From positions 42,170,463 through 42,234,462 of the forward strand of contig NC_057766.1 of assembly GCF_010389155.1 (NCBI RefSeq): a stretch of 64,000 nt of DNA, read 5' to 3'. Under the pieces are notes generated by a model. It did no database searches. It was given only the letters and a program-made list of their open reading frames with translations, and was not told the origin of the DNA. The position numbers were made by a program, and so were the translations under genes. Below are positions 11,739 to 23,540 of this stretch, one piece after another. Numbering within the stretch: the first letter of the stretch is position 1; each line of letters opens with the position of its first letter. This DNA comes from Erigeron canadensis. Lineage: Eukaryota > Streptophyta > Magnoliopsida > Asterales > Asteraceae.

Positions 11739-12824
11739 GGATTATTTACTGAAATGGTACATGAACTATTCACAATATTATAAGTTGTATACCTAAATTA
11801 CTCTCATCATATCCTAACTTATCAATTCTCCACTCAAACGATACCTGAACCTGATCGACGTTAGTTTGGCTGTTAAGTTGGGGCATGACTACCCCAACTT
11901 ATGTAATTATAGGTAGGTAATTAGTAATACGATGCATAGTCCCGGTACCATTTATGTAATTAACCATTATTATTATTTTTATTATTATTATTATTATTAT
12001 TATTTAATTTTATTTTATAAAAGAATACTTTATTTTAATAAAAAAAATTATTGTAAATATTTAATTTCATGTAAAACATTGATAAATGTACTTGAAGTCT
12101 TGAATGGATACCACCACATAAAGTTGATTAAATCCAATTTGAGCTAATTCAAACCTTACATGGTAATTGTACATGTATTAATGCAATATAAGAAATTAAG
12201 ATATTTTTTCCGGTTTACCCTTTTAAAAAAGAAAACTGAAAGTAAAAAAAAATAAAAAATTTATAAAAATAAAAACTTTGTACTAAAAATGATCTTTTAT
12301 AAAATAAAGTATTATTTTATTAAAAATTTTTTTATAAATAATAGTATGTTTTTTTTTATAAAACTCGAATTTATTGCTAGAAATTAATAAATATGAAAAT
12401 ACACAATTAAAATCATCATGGATCTAAAATTTGATATATTAATAGTTTTTAATAAAATTAAAGAATTCTTTTATAAAATAAAAGTAGATATTTACAAAAT
12501 ATATCAACAAACTTTTTAAAATTATTTATTCCTAAATAATAGTTTATGTAATAAAAGAAAAACAATAACAACCATGATAATAATAATAATGGTTAATTAC
12601 ATAAATGGTACATAGACTATGCACTATATTACTGATTACCTACTTATAGTTTAAAATTTATGGTAGTCATACCCCAAATTAACGGCCAAACTAACGCCCG
12701 TCAGGTTCAGGTATCGTCAGAGTGGAGATTTGATAAGTTGGGGTATGACGAGAGTAATTTTAAAGTCTTAGGTATGAAACAGTAATATGATACATAGTCC
12801 ATGTACTATTTCAGTAAATAACCC
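11739..12824. mobile_element. inverted pair of foldback repeats around an AT-rich core
   Basis: The arms 11739-11965 and 12591-12824 are inverted copies of each other, about 230 bp, diverged by perhaps 15-20%. Landmarks in both are GATACCTGAACCTGA, TTAGTTTGGC and CTCCACT. Each arm is itself an imperfect palindrome: it starts with ATTTACTGAAATGGTAC and ends with GTACCATTTATGTAAT. The 620-bp centre is A/T only in large part, with (TTA)n next to both arms. Either one long-TIR element or two MITEs inserted head to head. Confidence 0.7.
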
Positions 12825-13113
12825 TATTTATGATTTAATCTACATCCAAGTATAAGATAGTCACGAATTCAAAGTTATAACTGGTAGGGTTCAATCCTCA
12901 TCCCATGCAAAGATTGAAGAACCTTTTATAACATTTAGGTAGAAACTAGAAGCAGCATCTCTACTTAGGTAGGGGTAAGGTTTGCATACATCTCAACCTC
13001 TCCTATATACCGTCGAGATATTGGGGCTCAAAACCCGCAGAAGATTGCACTGAGCAGTTTCTTTCTTTTTTTAAGTCTAAATTACCAACTCGATGATATT
13101 AGTATCATAACGT

Positions 13114-13118
13114 ACATC
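13114..13118. other. target-site duplication ACATC, left
   Basis: ACATC directly precedes the TG of the left LTR. An identical ACATC at 32274-32278 follows the CA of the right LTR, fixing the limits of the outer retrotransposon. Confidence 0.85.
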
Positions 13119-13516
13119 TGTTTGTACAATGGATTAGGTTAAAGGATTTAGAAGTGTTTGATGGGTTGGACGGCGATTCCCTGTTGGTAGGAGTCTTCCT
13201 CCCTTGTACGCCGGTTTAGTTATGTTTAGATCTCTTAGGGTTTTGCCCGTGGATCGTGTATGTGTTTTAGGGTTTTTCCCGTAGTAGGCATTATGATAAT
13301 GATTAGGGTTTTCCCCCTTTTATAGCTGCTTTTTCGTGGAGAATAAGTCTCCCACGCGTCTTTTATCTTTGGTAACGATCTCCTTTATTTAAGGAAGTGA
13401 TATGATCGTATCTTTTCCTGTTTATCTTCTTTTCCCCAGGCTATGTGATATCTTGGGTGACCTTTAAGCCTACCTAGGGTGAGGCTTTATTCTGGGTGAC
13501 GGTGGGTACACCATCA
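13119..13516 (-). repeat. 3' LTR of outer element
   Basis: 398 bp, reading TGTTTGTACAATGG...CCATCA on plus. A TATAAAAGG box lies on the minus strand at 13316-13324. It has 11 bp (GGTGGGTACA region, 13501-13511) that the other LTR lacks. Confidence 0.9.
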
Positions 13517-13530
13517 AGCCCCCCAAACTA
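13517..13530 (-). other. polypurine tract of outer element
   Basis: On the minus strand AGTTTGGGGGGCT immediately precedes the LTR's TGATGG, the expected place for the plus-strand primer. Confidence 0.75.
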
Positions 13531-13960
13531 ATAATATGATATGCCAAGATCATGTTGTTAGTCTTAGCCGAAGATGTAATGCTAGCCATCCTTCCCCCTA
13601 TTTATGGGGGGTTCGTGACTTATTCCCCAAGTAGGGTTTTTCGGGCCGTGTATATCACTTCTAAGAATAAGGGATTTGATTTGATCTTCTTTCCTAAGAT
13701 ATAGGATTCTTGATAAATGCAAATCTTTTCCTTGTTTATCGAGAGTGAAACGTACCCTTCAAGCATACCCTGCGTGTTTGCATCTGGGAGTCCGCTATCT
13801 TTCAGAAGGCTGTTGAGAGGGACGATTTCGTACGAAAACGAATCTTGAATGGCCCTTCTTGCAAATTGTCGATAGTGCGTCCCGTATCCCTATATGAGGT
13901 AAGCAATTGGATTCGGGGTTTTGTTTTTCACTTTTGTTGATAGATTCCATAAATAAATAA

Positions 13961-14449
13961 ATGAAGTGGGGTTATCGGAAAAAGAGGAGTGTTTTCTGCA
14001 AGCATGGCCGGATAAAGACTATTGGCCAGAAGTTTAAGCTCGGTGCTAGGTCGTATGTGGAAATGATAAAAATTCGCCGATTGGAGTCGGATCTGGAAAT
14101 CTTGAAGCGGCGTTCTGAAGGTTGTGGCACGTCCGCTGGTTTTGCCTCTGTTTCTTCCAACGATTGCTCCTCCGATGTTCAAAATTTGAAGCGAGCTCTA
14201 GATATTAAAGATATCCAGCTGCAGATCACTCGAGATGGGATGGTGAATAGAGAAAATCAGCTGTAGCTTCTTCGTTCCGATCTATCAGCTCTGCAGGTGA
14301 AGTATAAGAAGGTAATGACGGAAGTAATTCCTTTTGTACACCACTTGACCAAGGTGAATCCGCTTTCCGAGAAGTCTCTTGTCGACCAAGCTGCTTGTGA
14401 AGATTTTGATATTTATAAAATATGTCCGGATTCGTCGGTTGGGTCATAG
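13961..14449 (+). pseudogene. antisense ORF of the outer Tat-like element, broken
   Basis: A plus-strand reading frame opposite to the element's own gag-pol direction, between integrase and 3' LTR. It runs from an ATG at 13961 through a TAG at 14264-14266 and continues in frame to a TAG at 14447-14449, about 162 codons. The protein is charged and predicted helical: heptad-like leucines and isoleucines occur in RRLESDLEILKRR and in LRSDLSALQVKYKKV. Tat-lineage elements (Grande, Retand, RIRE2) are known to carry an antisense ORF in this position with a coiled-coil C-terminus, which this resembles. The N-terminal domain expected of that family is absent, so it is a truncated remnant. Function in the family is unknown. 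Confidence 0.6.
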
Positions 14450-14458
14450 TCATGTTTT

Positions 14459-14581
14459 CGGATTCTTCATCCGATTTTTAGGTTTTGTACTCGGATTCTT
14501 CATCCGGTTTTTGGTTTTTTTTTTTTTTTGTACCCGGATTCTTCATCCGGTGTTTAGTGGTATACTCGGATTCTTCATCCG
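14459..14581. repeat. four hairpin repeats CGGATTCTTCATCCG
   Basis: The 15-base palindromic unit (CGGAT, 5-base loop, ATCCG) occurs four times exactly, at 14459, 14492, 14535 and 14567, with spacing of 33, 43 and 32. The intervening text (GTTTTT..., TACTCGG) is also partly repeated. It lies in the 3' non-coding part of the outer element. Confidence 0.85.
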
Positions 14582-15251
14582 GTTTTTATCTGGGTGTTTT
14601 ATTACCCCGTTTCATAATATTAGCTGTTGGAGCTGTCATCTTTTGCCTTGGTTGTTGTTGGATTCCTATCACCATATATGCCAATGTACTGTCTTGACGA
14701 CTTCATCAATGTCTTTCCTTAGTTGTATACATGAGCTTGTATCGTACCCTATATCATTGTGGGAGTTACAATATTTGCCTTTTTCCTCTTTCACTCATAT
14801 TCACTTTTTTCAGGATTTTGTTGTATGCACTTGCTTTTTCGGCAGTTAGGCATATGCTTTGATAAAGTCATAGAAGTATGATTTTGCCATTGCCTTGTTT
14901 AGCGTTTTTGGGCATGCGTTATAGTCATGACTTTATTATAATATGCTTTGCCTTTTTTGGCTTTTCGAAATTATGTGTGTGAGGTTGCGATCCTTCTTCA
15001 CCATGAATCATAATTTTTGTACACTGGAGGGTTTGTAACCCGTCCTTGTATTAGTCCGGTAGGCGTCTCCACCATTCTTTAATAGTGTACTTTAATAGGA
15101 TCTTTTGGAAGAGTTGGAGATCTTCTCTCCTTTTCTCTTGTTCAACAATAGATTATTTATTTGCACATAAGAATTGAAGATCTTCTCTCCTTTTCTCTTT
15201 TTATTTATGCATATACATATATATTAGATATATATATATATATATATTTGT
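14582..15251. other. 3' non-coding part of the outer element
   Basis: No gene. It holds a direct repeat of AGATCTTCTCTCCTTTTCTC at 15118 and 15178 (exactly 60 bp apart) and a TA run at 15227-15248. Confidence 0.6.
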
Positions 15252-16076
15252 TTAACAATAAAACTTACGCAGATTTGTTGTGTTCCATATCCTGTTGACG
15301 GGGTTGCCATCTGTCGTTGAAAGCTTGTACGCACCATTTCCGATGACTTTATCGACTTTGTATGGTCCTTCCCACGTTGGCCCTATTTTCCCCAGGTATT
15401 CTACCTGGCTTGCGTTGTTGAGCCTGGGGACGTAATTACCGACTTTGAAGCTGTCTGGGTGAACTTTTTTGTTGTAATATTTCTCAATTCTTTGCTTATA
15501 CGCAGCCTCTCTTATTGAAGCAATTTCCCTTGTTTCCTCTAAGAGGTCGAGGTTTATACGCATTTCTGTGTTATTGTCTTCTTCATTAACGTTTGTCGTT
15601 CGACATGTGGAGACTTGTATTTCCGCAGGTAAGATTGCTTCTGATCCAAACGCTAGGGAGAATGGGGTTTCCCCATTGCTTTGCTTGGGTGTTGTACGAT
15701 GTGCCCAGAGTACCAATGGTAATTCATCCACCCAGCCACTATGGCTACGTCCCAGCCTTTTTTCCATGCCATTCACAATCTGTTTGTTGATTGCTTCTAC
15801 TTGTCCATTCCCTTGTGGGTGATATACTGATGTGAAGGATTGCTTTATGTTTAGCCTTTGACACATTTCTGTGAATGTACCCTCCGCAAATTGTTTTCCA
15901 TTATCTGAGATTATCATTTGTGGTAACCCAAATCGGTATATTATATATTCCCAGACGAAATTCTCAATTGTTTTTCCATTTATTGTTGCCACAGGTTTTG
16001 CTTTCACCCATTTTGTGAAATAATCAATAGCCACAATTAGAAACTTTACCTTTCCTGGTGCTTTTGGTGGTGGCCC
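15252..16076 (-). pseudogene. outer element integrase, catalytic core and C-terminus
   Basis: Retroviral-type integrase of the outer element. Reading on minus from the junction at 16076, the frame is open to the stop at 15252. It shows the DDE triad in context: Asp in VAIDYFTKW, Asp in IISDNGKQF and Glu in NGQVEAINKQI, then the Tat-type tail (GNYVPRLN, GPTWEGPYKV, YKLSTTDG). The N-terminal HHCC zinc domain is missing because the sequence starts abruptly at the inner element's 5' LTR. No ATG is needed, since the protein is normally cut from a polyprotein. Confidence 0.9.
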
Positions 16077-17594
16077 TGATATGTCTCAATTTATACATGT
16101 TTCCCTCATACGATTTGGACGTTTTAGACACGTTTGATAGCCGTTTATACATGTTTTGTGGTGCTTTATGGTATTTGCTAGTGATTTCAGGTCTAAAGCA
16201 AGTTTATTGCTCACAAATGGTAGAAAACGACTTAAGAAAGGTCCATATGCACTAACGGATGAGTATTGGTGAAGAACGAAGCTGAAACGGCAACTCCAGG
16301 CAAGACTAGCTGCGCGAGCTAGTGTCCTAGCGGCGCTAGTCAGAAAACACAACCCGGTAGCGGCGCTAGATTGAGTCCTAGCGGCGCTAGTTTGCTGTTC
16401 ATTGATCAGAATTGCTCATAAACACTCCTAGCGACGCGAGGAAAGTTCCTAGCGGCGCGAGATCGATCTGACATCACCATTTTCTCTCTCTTGGGGTATA
16501 AATACCATCCACTATTCCACCCAAACCCTAGTCTTGGACACTTTAGCTCACACACTTATACTTCAGCCGTTTTTCAAAGTTTTCCAAGGGTTTTCATCAC
16601 TCCAACATCATTGGAAGATTTAAAGATTGAATTTGGCTCTTGTTTAGTGATTGTAGCTAGATTGTAACCTCGATTTGGATTATTACTTCATATTTGGTAC
16701 ATTATGTCTTCCTTCTTATTTCAATCTTTAGCTTTTAACATTATGAGTAGCTAAATCTTTATACATCTATGAAGATGAAGTGAAACAATTAGTCATGGTT
16801 GCATAGTATTTTGAATTCAAGTTGGTTTTACTTAACATTTTGTCAAGATCTTAATGAAGTGATTTCTTCTACTTAAATTTGTGTTCTTGGTAGTATTTGT
16901 GTTCTTCGATAGTTGTACTAGTTGAATGCAAGTATTATTTTAGTTGTTTGTCTATGAATAACTTTTGATAGGTCATGGTATGATAGTAAAGAATACAAGT
17001 TTAATAGAAATTACTTTGTTAAGTGGATTTAACGGTTGGTGGTACCATGTTTCTTTCACAAAGATAAAATTGTTATTTAAATAATCAAACGAACTAGTTA
17101 GTTCAAGGAATTGCAATAGGGTTGGTGGTACCACTTGTTGCAAGAAATTGAGTTGATTAGGTGATTGAGTTGATTTTACAAACGTAGTGCACCCGTTTGT
17201 GTTTTTGACTTGTCACGATTATTATCACCAACAATATTGAACTTTGAGCTTAAACCATATGCAACCTAGACTTTTTGTGGAGCGGATTCGACATAGATGG
17301 CTTTTTAACTATTGTTTACAGTAAAACCATTTTCGATTAATTCTTCGGAATTACTAATTTGTTTTAACTTCCACAAACTAACTTTTCTAAACGCAAAGTG
17401 ACAATTCGGTCACAAACCAACCTTTCTCTTGATTTACATTTTTACAACCTTAAGTACAACATTCAGTCCTTGTGTTCGATCCTGGTCTTACCAATTAACT
17501 ATATTACATACGAACGTGTACACTGCCCGTAAGTGTGTGGTAGTCGTAAGCGGTAGATCTTGTTATAAATTATTAAACTCGATTTCACACATCA
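16077..17594 (+). repeat. 5' LTR of inner element
   Basis: Full-length LTR, TGATATGTCTC...CACACATCA. It contains six copies of the CTAGCGGCGC-type motif between about 16305 and 16465 and a TATA box. Confidence 0.9.
16497..16504 (+). promoter_or_regulatory. TATA box of inner LTR
   Basis: TATAAATA follows a TCTCTCTCTTGGGG stretch, with ACCCAAACCCTAG downstream. The same box is at 28762-28769 in the 3' LTR. Its position is suitable for the LTR promoter. Confidence 0.7.
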
Positions 17595-17600
17595 AGTTTT

Positions 17601-17618
17601 TGGCGCCACTGCCGAGGA
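17601..17618 (+). other. primer-binding site, tRNA-Asp type
   Basis: TGGCGCCACTGCCGAGGA lies six bases after the LTR end and resembles the tRNA-Asp site usual in Athila elements, with a few differences. Confidence 0.75.
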
Positions 17619-17785
17619 TTGATTTTACGTACTTGTGGTTGAGATTCTGTGAATCGATCCTTTTTCGTGCTTAGCACGGGAAAGTTACTTGCTTTGATTT
17701 ATTTTTAGTTTTCTTCATTGTACCTCAGGTGCTATTAAGGTTTTCGTTTGTTGTGTTGTGATCGCAGATTATTTTCAGGTAGTGG

Positions 17786-19091
17786 ATGAGCACTCGAGCT
17801 TCTGGGAAACCGTTAGTGAAGGCCACATCTAACCCTGACAAACTCAAAAAGCGCACCAAGCCACAAACATCACAACTGTCATCATCCGCACCCATTTACA
17901 TAGACACCACTCCTAGACCCAAACCCGACCACATACTTCACGAGACTTTATTACGAGTCGGGAAGTACCGAGTGGGGTTACTATTCCGAAAAAGAAGAAC
18001 CGACTTCCGATAAAACACCTACTCCACCTGAATCACCGAAGCCGGACATCAACATGGCCGGACAACAAAATAATCCACCCGATCTTTTTAACACCAAAAT
18101 CGAGGACCTACCTCGAACCATACCAACCTCTCGCCAATCCGCCATTGTTAGCCCCAAAATTGATACTTTCACCATGAAAGGCAACCACTTGCAAATGGTT
18201 AAGGATTTGTGTTTTGATGGAAGAAACAAAAGGGATCCTCATGAGCATCTCGACAAGTTTGAGATGATTTGCAACTTGTTCAACTATGGGGAGAACCAAG
18301 CTAACAATGTCAAGATGAAGTTTTTTCCTATGTCTCTAGCGGGGGAAGCTCATAAATGGTTAAAGGGGTTAGCGCCTAATAGTTTGACTACATGGGAGGC
18401 GGTTAGAGAAGCTTTGATTGAAAGGTTCTTTCCGGCAAATCGGGAAAGAGAACTTAGGCTTATAATCCGTTCTTTTAGGCAAGATGAGGATGAGTCCATA
18501 GTTGAAGCTTGGTTGAGAATGAAGGATCTTTTGTGGGAATGCCCCGGGCATGGGGTGAGTGATACCGAGATTGTTGGTATATTTTTGGATGGAAAGAATA
18601 TGGAAAGTTATGAGAAGATGGTCATGACTTGTGGGGGTAGTACTACTTATAAGACTCCTAGTGAGATTTGGAAGATGTTTGAGGATATGGCTAAGGTTCA
18701 AGTTTCTAGGTCTCCTAGTAGGGATCGTATGGATAGAAGGACACGTAGAGTAGTAGCCTGGGTTGATGAGGGAGAGACATCCGAGGTGGTTAGTGAGATT
18801 AGAGCGCTCTCAAAGCACATGGATGAAAGGTTTTCCATGGTGGAAAACAATTTTGGAGGATTAGAGCGTGATGTTAAGATCATGGCCGGGGGGTGTGTTC
18901 ATTGTGGTGGACCACATAATGCCGATGAATGTGATCAAATGGTTAGAGAAGATGTGAATTATGTGCACAACCAAAGATCCGGTCAATATCAACCGCTCTT
19001 CCAACGTGGTGGCAACTACCAAGGCCGTCACCAAGGTAACTCTTCAAACTCTTCTAATTCTTTTTCTAACAATCGTGGTAGCAACTTTTAA
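17786..19091 (+). pseudogene. inner element gag
   Basis: Capsid/nucleocapsid protein of the Athila-like element. The ATG is at 17786. One frameshift around 17955-17965 moves the reading into the frame that continues through 18054 to a stop at 19089-19091. The capsid region includes the retrotransposon-gag signature (FPMSLAGEAHKWLKGL, WEAVREALIERFF). A zinc knuckle of the form CX2CX3HX4C is at about 18893-18931 (CVHCGGPHNADEC), suited to binding genomic RNA. The part after the knuckle is Gln/Asn/Ser-rich. The stop at 19089 falls before the usual gag-spacer continuation. Confidence 0.85.
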
Positions 19092-20842
19092 TGTAGGTGG
19101 CAAAAGGATGACAACCAAGGTCCACCTCAACAACAACAACCACCATCACCACCAAAGAATGGTGAGAATGGGGAGGAAACCCCATCTCTTGCGGCCATGA
19201 TGGCCAAGTTCTTGGATAAGCAAGAGAAAAGGGAGGAAGCTCAAGAGAAAAGAAATGCTTCAATGGAGAATTATTCCAAGCTTTTGAATGATAAGATTGG
19301 GGGTTTGCATATAAAGATCGATGAGAGCAACCGGAACAACCATGCTTTGATATCTAACTTGGAAACGAGGTTAGATAGGATGGGGAACTCTCAAAGGCAG
19401 CCGGGTACACTTCCAAGTAATACCCAACAAAACCCAAATCAAGGCAAGGAGTGTCATGGAGACATGGGGATGACAAGTACAAAGGACCCCAACACCGGAA
19501 CGAGACCGTAAATGCAATAACTACACGGTCCGGTAAGGTAATCACTCCTCCTAAGGATAACTCTTTTGTTTCTAATGTTTCTCCTAGTACAGGAAATTTT
19601 GATGAAGAGTTCGATGATGAAGTTGAAATGGAGTCACCGCCGGTGGTGACTACTTCGGTTCCTAAAGCCACACCAATCAAGGAACCCGAAGTCAAGCCAT
19701 AGAAGCCAAAGGTTCCCTTTCCTCAACGCTTGAGGAAGGAAAAGCTTCAAGAGCAATACAACAAGTTCTTTGATATGATCAAGACGGTGACAATCAATGT
19801 CCCACTAGTTGACCTCATTTCGGGCATGCCTAACTATGCCAAATTCATCAAGGAGCTAGTGACGGACAAGAAGAAGCTAGATGAAGCAAAGGAAACCTTT
19901 TTGAACGAAGAATGCTCGGCGGTAGTCAAAAACAAGCTTCCACCAAAGCTTGCCGATCCAGGGAGTTTTCTCATTGGTTGTTCATTTGGTACTAAATCGT
20001 CTTGTAAAGCGTTAGCCGATCTTGGGGCTAGCATCAATTTGATGCCATATTCAGTTTTTACCAAGCTTTCATTTGGGGAATTAAGGCCCACTAAGATGAG
20101 CATCCGCCTTGAGGATCATTCCTTTCAATACCCAATGGGGGTGGCCGAAAACTTGCAAGTGCAAGTAGGCAAATTTGTTTTTCTTGTTGATTTTGTGATT
20201 TTAGAAATGGACGAGGACACCAAGGTGCCTCTCATTTTGGGCCGACCATTTTTATACACCGCGGATGCTATCATTCGGGTAAAGGACAAGGAAATTTCCT
20301 TGGGTGTCGGGGAAGACCGTATTGTGTTTAAAATTGAAAAAGCTTTGAAACATTCTTATTCTTCCGATGACACTTGTTTTAGAATTGATGTTATAGATGA
20401 TGCGGTCGAGTTGGAAAAATTGGAGCTTGTAGGTGTTGAAGATGACACAAGCGATGATAGATGGGCTAGCATTGGTGAAGGGAATGTTGCTAGTGATCAA
20501 GTTAAAGAGATCAAGGAGATCTTGGCTCTTAGCATGGATGAAACTCCATTGGATAATGAGGAGTTTGAAGAAATTGAGGTAATCCCAAGTGGTAAGCTAC
20601 CTACTTCGCTTGATAATCCTCCAACGGATTTGGAGCTCAAGCCATTTCCCGATCATTTAGAATATGCTTACTTGGAAGGTACATCTCTACTTCCCGTTGT
20701 TATTTCCTCATCACTTTCGGGTGAGGAAAAGACCAAACTCATGACCATTCTAAAAGCCCATAAAAAGGCCTTTGCTTGGAAGACCTCCGATATACCCAGA
20801 ACTAGTCCCGATTTTTGCAAACACAAGATAAATTTGATTTAA
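19092..20842 (+). pseudogene. inner element gag-pol linker and aspartic protease
   Basis: After the gag stop the frame stays readable (coiled-coil-like segment at 19197-19400), shifts near 19440, meets a stop at 19700-19702, then runs from 19703 to a stop at 20840-20842. The protease core has ADLGASINLMP (flap-side catalytic Asp in a DLGAS context, normal for Athila) and the partner motif LILGRPFL. An acidic linker leads to HKKAFAWKTSDIP, the usual entry to RT. At least one shift and two stops make it non-functional. Confidence 0.8.
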
Positions 20843-22190
20843 AATGTAAAACCGGTGATTCAAAGGCAAATAAGGCTTAACCCAAACATGAAGGATGTTG
20901 TAAAAAAGAAATTGTTAAGCTTCTTGATGCGGGTATCATTTTTCCTATATCGGATAGTCCATGGGTTAGCCCGGTACATTGTGTACCAAAGAAGGGGGGT
21001 ATGACCGTAGTCACGAATGAGAAAAATGAATTGGTCCTAACTAGGACGGTCACCGGTTGGAGAGTTTGTATTGATTACCAAAAATTGAATGAGGCCACCC
21101 AAAAGGACCATTTTCCTTTACCATTCATGGATCAAATGCTTGAAAGGTTGGCGGGTAATGAATTCTTTTGTTTTCTAGATGGTTTTTCCGGGTACTTCCA
21201 AATACCAATTGATCCTAATGACCAAGAGAAAACAACTTTCACTTGCCCTTTTGGAACATATGCTTATAGCCGCATGCCTTTTGGTTTATGTAATGCACCG
21301 GGTACTTTTCAAAGATGCATGTTGGCAATTTTTCAAGATATGATTGAAACCTCCATGGAAGTTTTCATGGATGATTTTTCGGTATTTGGTAACTCATTTG
21401 ATAGTTGTTTGGCTAATTTGGACAAAATGCTTGATAGATGTGAGAAAGCACACTTGGTGCTTAATTGGGAAAAATGTCATTTTATGGTCAAAGAGGGTAT
21501 AGTTTTGGGTCACAAGGTGTCAAGGGCGGGACTTGAGGTTGACAAAGCCAAAATTGATGTCATGACTAAATTGCCTCCACCCACCAATGTGAAGTTGGTA
21601 AGAAGTTTTCTAGGTCATGCTGGATTTTACCAGCGGTTCATCAAAGATTTTTCAAAAATCACACGGCCTATGACTAGATTATTGGTAAAAGATGTTGGTT
21701 TTGAGTTTAATGATGAATTTCTAAATGCTTTTTCTCTTTTGAAAGACAAATTGACAAATGCTCCGATAATGACTTCGCCGAATTGGTCTTTACCCTTTGA
21801 ACTTATGTGTGATGCTAGTGATTATGCTTTGGGGGCCGTTCTTGGCCAAAGGGATGAGAAGCACTTTCGTCCAATCTACTTTGATAGCAAAACCCTAAAC
21901 CCCGCCCAACAAAACTACACCGTAACTGAGAAGGAGTTGTTGGCGGTGGTTTATGTCTTTGATAAGTTTAGACCTTACTTGGTATTGAATAAGACCATTG
22001 TGTTCACCGATCATTCGGCTTTGAAATACTTGTTCACAAAGCAAGATGCTAAACCCCGCTTGCTTAGATGGGTCTTGCTTTTGCAAGAATTTGATATTGA
22101 AATCAAAGACAAAAGTGGGGCTGAAAATGTTGCCGCCGACCACTTGAGTAGGCTCGAAAACCCTCACCGTGAGGAGTTGAAGGAGCATGA
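20843..22190 (+). pseudogene. inner element reverse transcriptase and RNase H
   Basis: RT copies the element RNA into DNA; RNase H removes the RNA strand. A frameshift near 20915 precedes a long open stretch from 21001. Visible RT blocks are [22 protein letters not shown] (catalytic Asp; the usual family text has Asp before Gly in a similar place), [12 protein letters not shown] and the catalytic box FMDDFSVFG. RNase H shows [45 protein letters not shown] and AADHLSRLE. The FMDD variant of YVDD is common in Athila. Confidence 0.9.
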
Positions 22191-23525
22191 AATTAATGAT
22201 TCTTTTCCTGATGAGTTTTTGATGCAGGTGGAGGATGGAGAAGCACCATGGTATGCCGATATTGCTAACTATTTGTGTGCAGGAATTTTGCCCAAAGGAT
22301 GGACTTCTCAACAAAGAAAGAAATTTTTCTCCGAAATTAAGCATTATTTTTGGGAAGATCCTTATTTGTTCAAAGTGTGTGCGGATGGTATGATAAGAAG
22401 ATGCGGGGTGGTGAGACTAGAAGAATTTTGGATGAATGCCACTATGGTCCTACCGGTGGGCATTATGGGCCATCGGTGACGGGAAAGAAAGTGTTTGATG
22501 TGGGCTTCTATTGGCCCACCATCTTCAAGGAGGCTCAAACGCTAGTGGAGACATGTGATGCATGCCAAAGGCAAGGAACTATCACAAAGAGGGATGAAAT
22601 GCCCCAACAATCCATTCAAGTTTGTGAAGTTTTCGATGTGTGGAGTATTGTCTTCATGGGCCCGTTTCCGCCATCCAACAAGTGTCTCTATATTTTGGTT
22701 GCGGTTGATTATGTCTCGAAGTAGGCTGAAGCAAAAGCCTTACCTATCAATGATGGCAAGGTTGTGATTGATTTCTTGAAGGCTTTGTTTAGCCGATTCG
22801 GTATGCCAAGAGCTTTGATAAGTGATCGGGGCACTCATTTCGCCAACATCCAATTGGAGAAAGTTTTGAAGAGATATGGGGTCACACATCGGTTCTCAAC
22901 TTCATATCACCCGCAAACTAGTGGGCAAGTTGAGAACACGAATCGTGCTTTAAAGAAAATATTGGAGAAGACCGTTGATGGAAACCCTAAATCATGGTCA
23001 AAGAAGTTAGATGATGCCCTATGGGCATTTCGAACCGCTTTCAAGACCCCTCTCGGCACCACACCATACCGACTTCTTTATGGCAAGACTTGCCATTTGC
23101 CGGTAGAAATTGAGCACAAGGCGTATTGGGCCTTAAAGCAATGCAACATGGAGTTGATCGAAGCCAGTGAAAATAGGATGTTACAACTCCATGAGTTAGA
23201 CGAGCTTATACATGGTGCCTACGACAATTCGCTGTTGTATAAAGAAAGAACAAAAGTTTGGCACAATAGGAAACTCAAGAGAAAAGATTTCAAGGCGGGA
23301 GATAAGGTGTTGTTGTTTCTCTCGAAGTTCAAAATCCACCAACCGAAGCTCACGTCTAGGTGGAATGGCCCATTTGTTATCAAGCATGTATATCCCTTGG
23401 GATATGTGGAATTATATCGAGAAAATGGAAGTTCGTTCATTGTTAATGGACACCGATTGAAACTCTACCATGAGGAAGAAGTTGGCGAGGGAGCCTTGAT
23501 CGAGGAGCTCCCACTTTTCATTTAA
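22191..23525 (+). pseudogene. inner element integrase
   Basis: Integrase with the HHCC zinc domain ([11 protein letters not shown] and later CDACQRQG) and catalytic core: Asp in VAVDYVSK, Asp in LISDRGTHF, Glu in SGQVENTN. The C-terminal region carries KAGDKVLLFLSKFK and the SRWNGPFVIKHVYPLG segment. A one-base frameshift near 22405-22415 and a TAG at 22722-22724 in the core break it. The stop at 23523 ends pol. Confidence 0.9.
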
Positions 23526-23540
23526 AGAATTAGGTTTGAT

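Noticed and set aside
14379..14849. 156-codon Phe-rich ORF on plus
   Set aside because: It is produced by the repeated GGATTCTTCATCCGG hairpins and T-runs in the outer element's 3' non-coding region.
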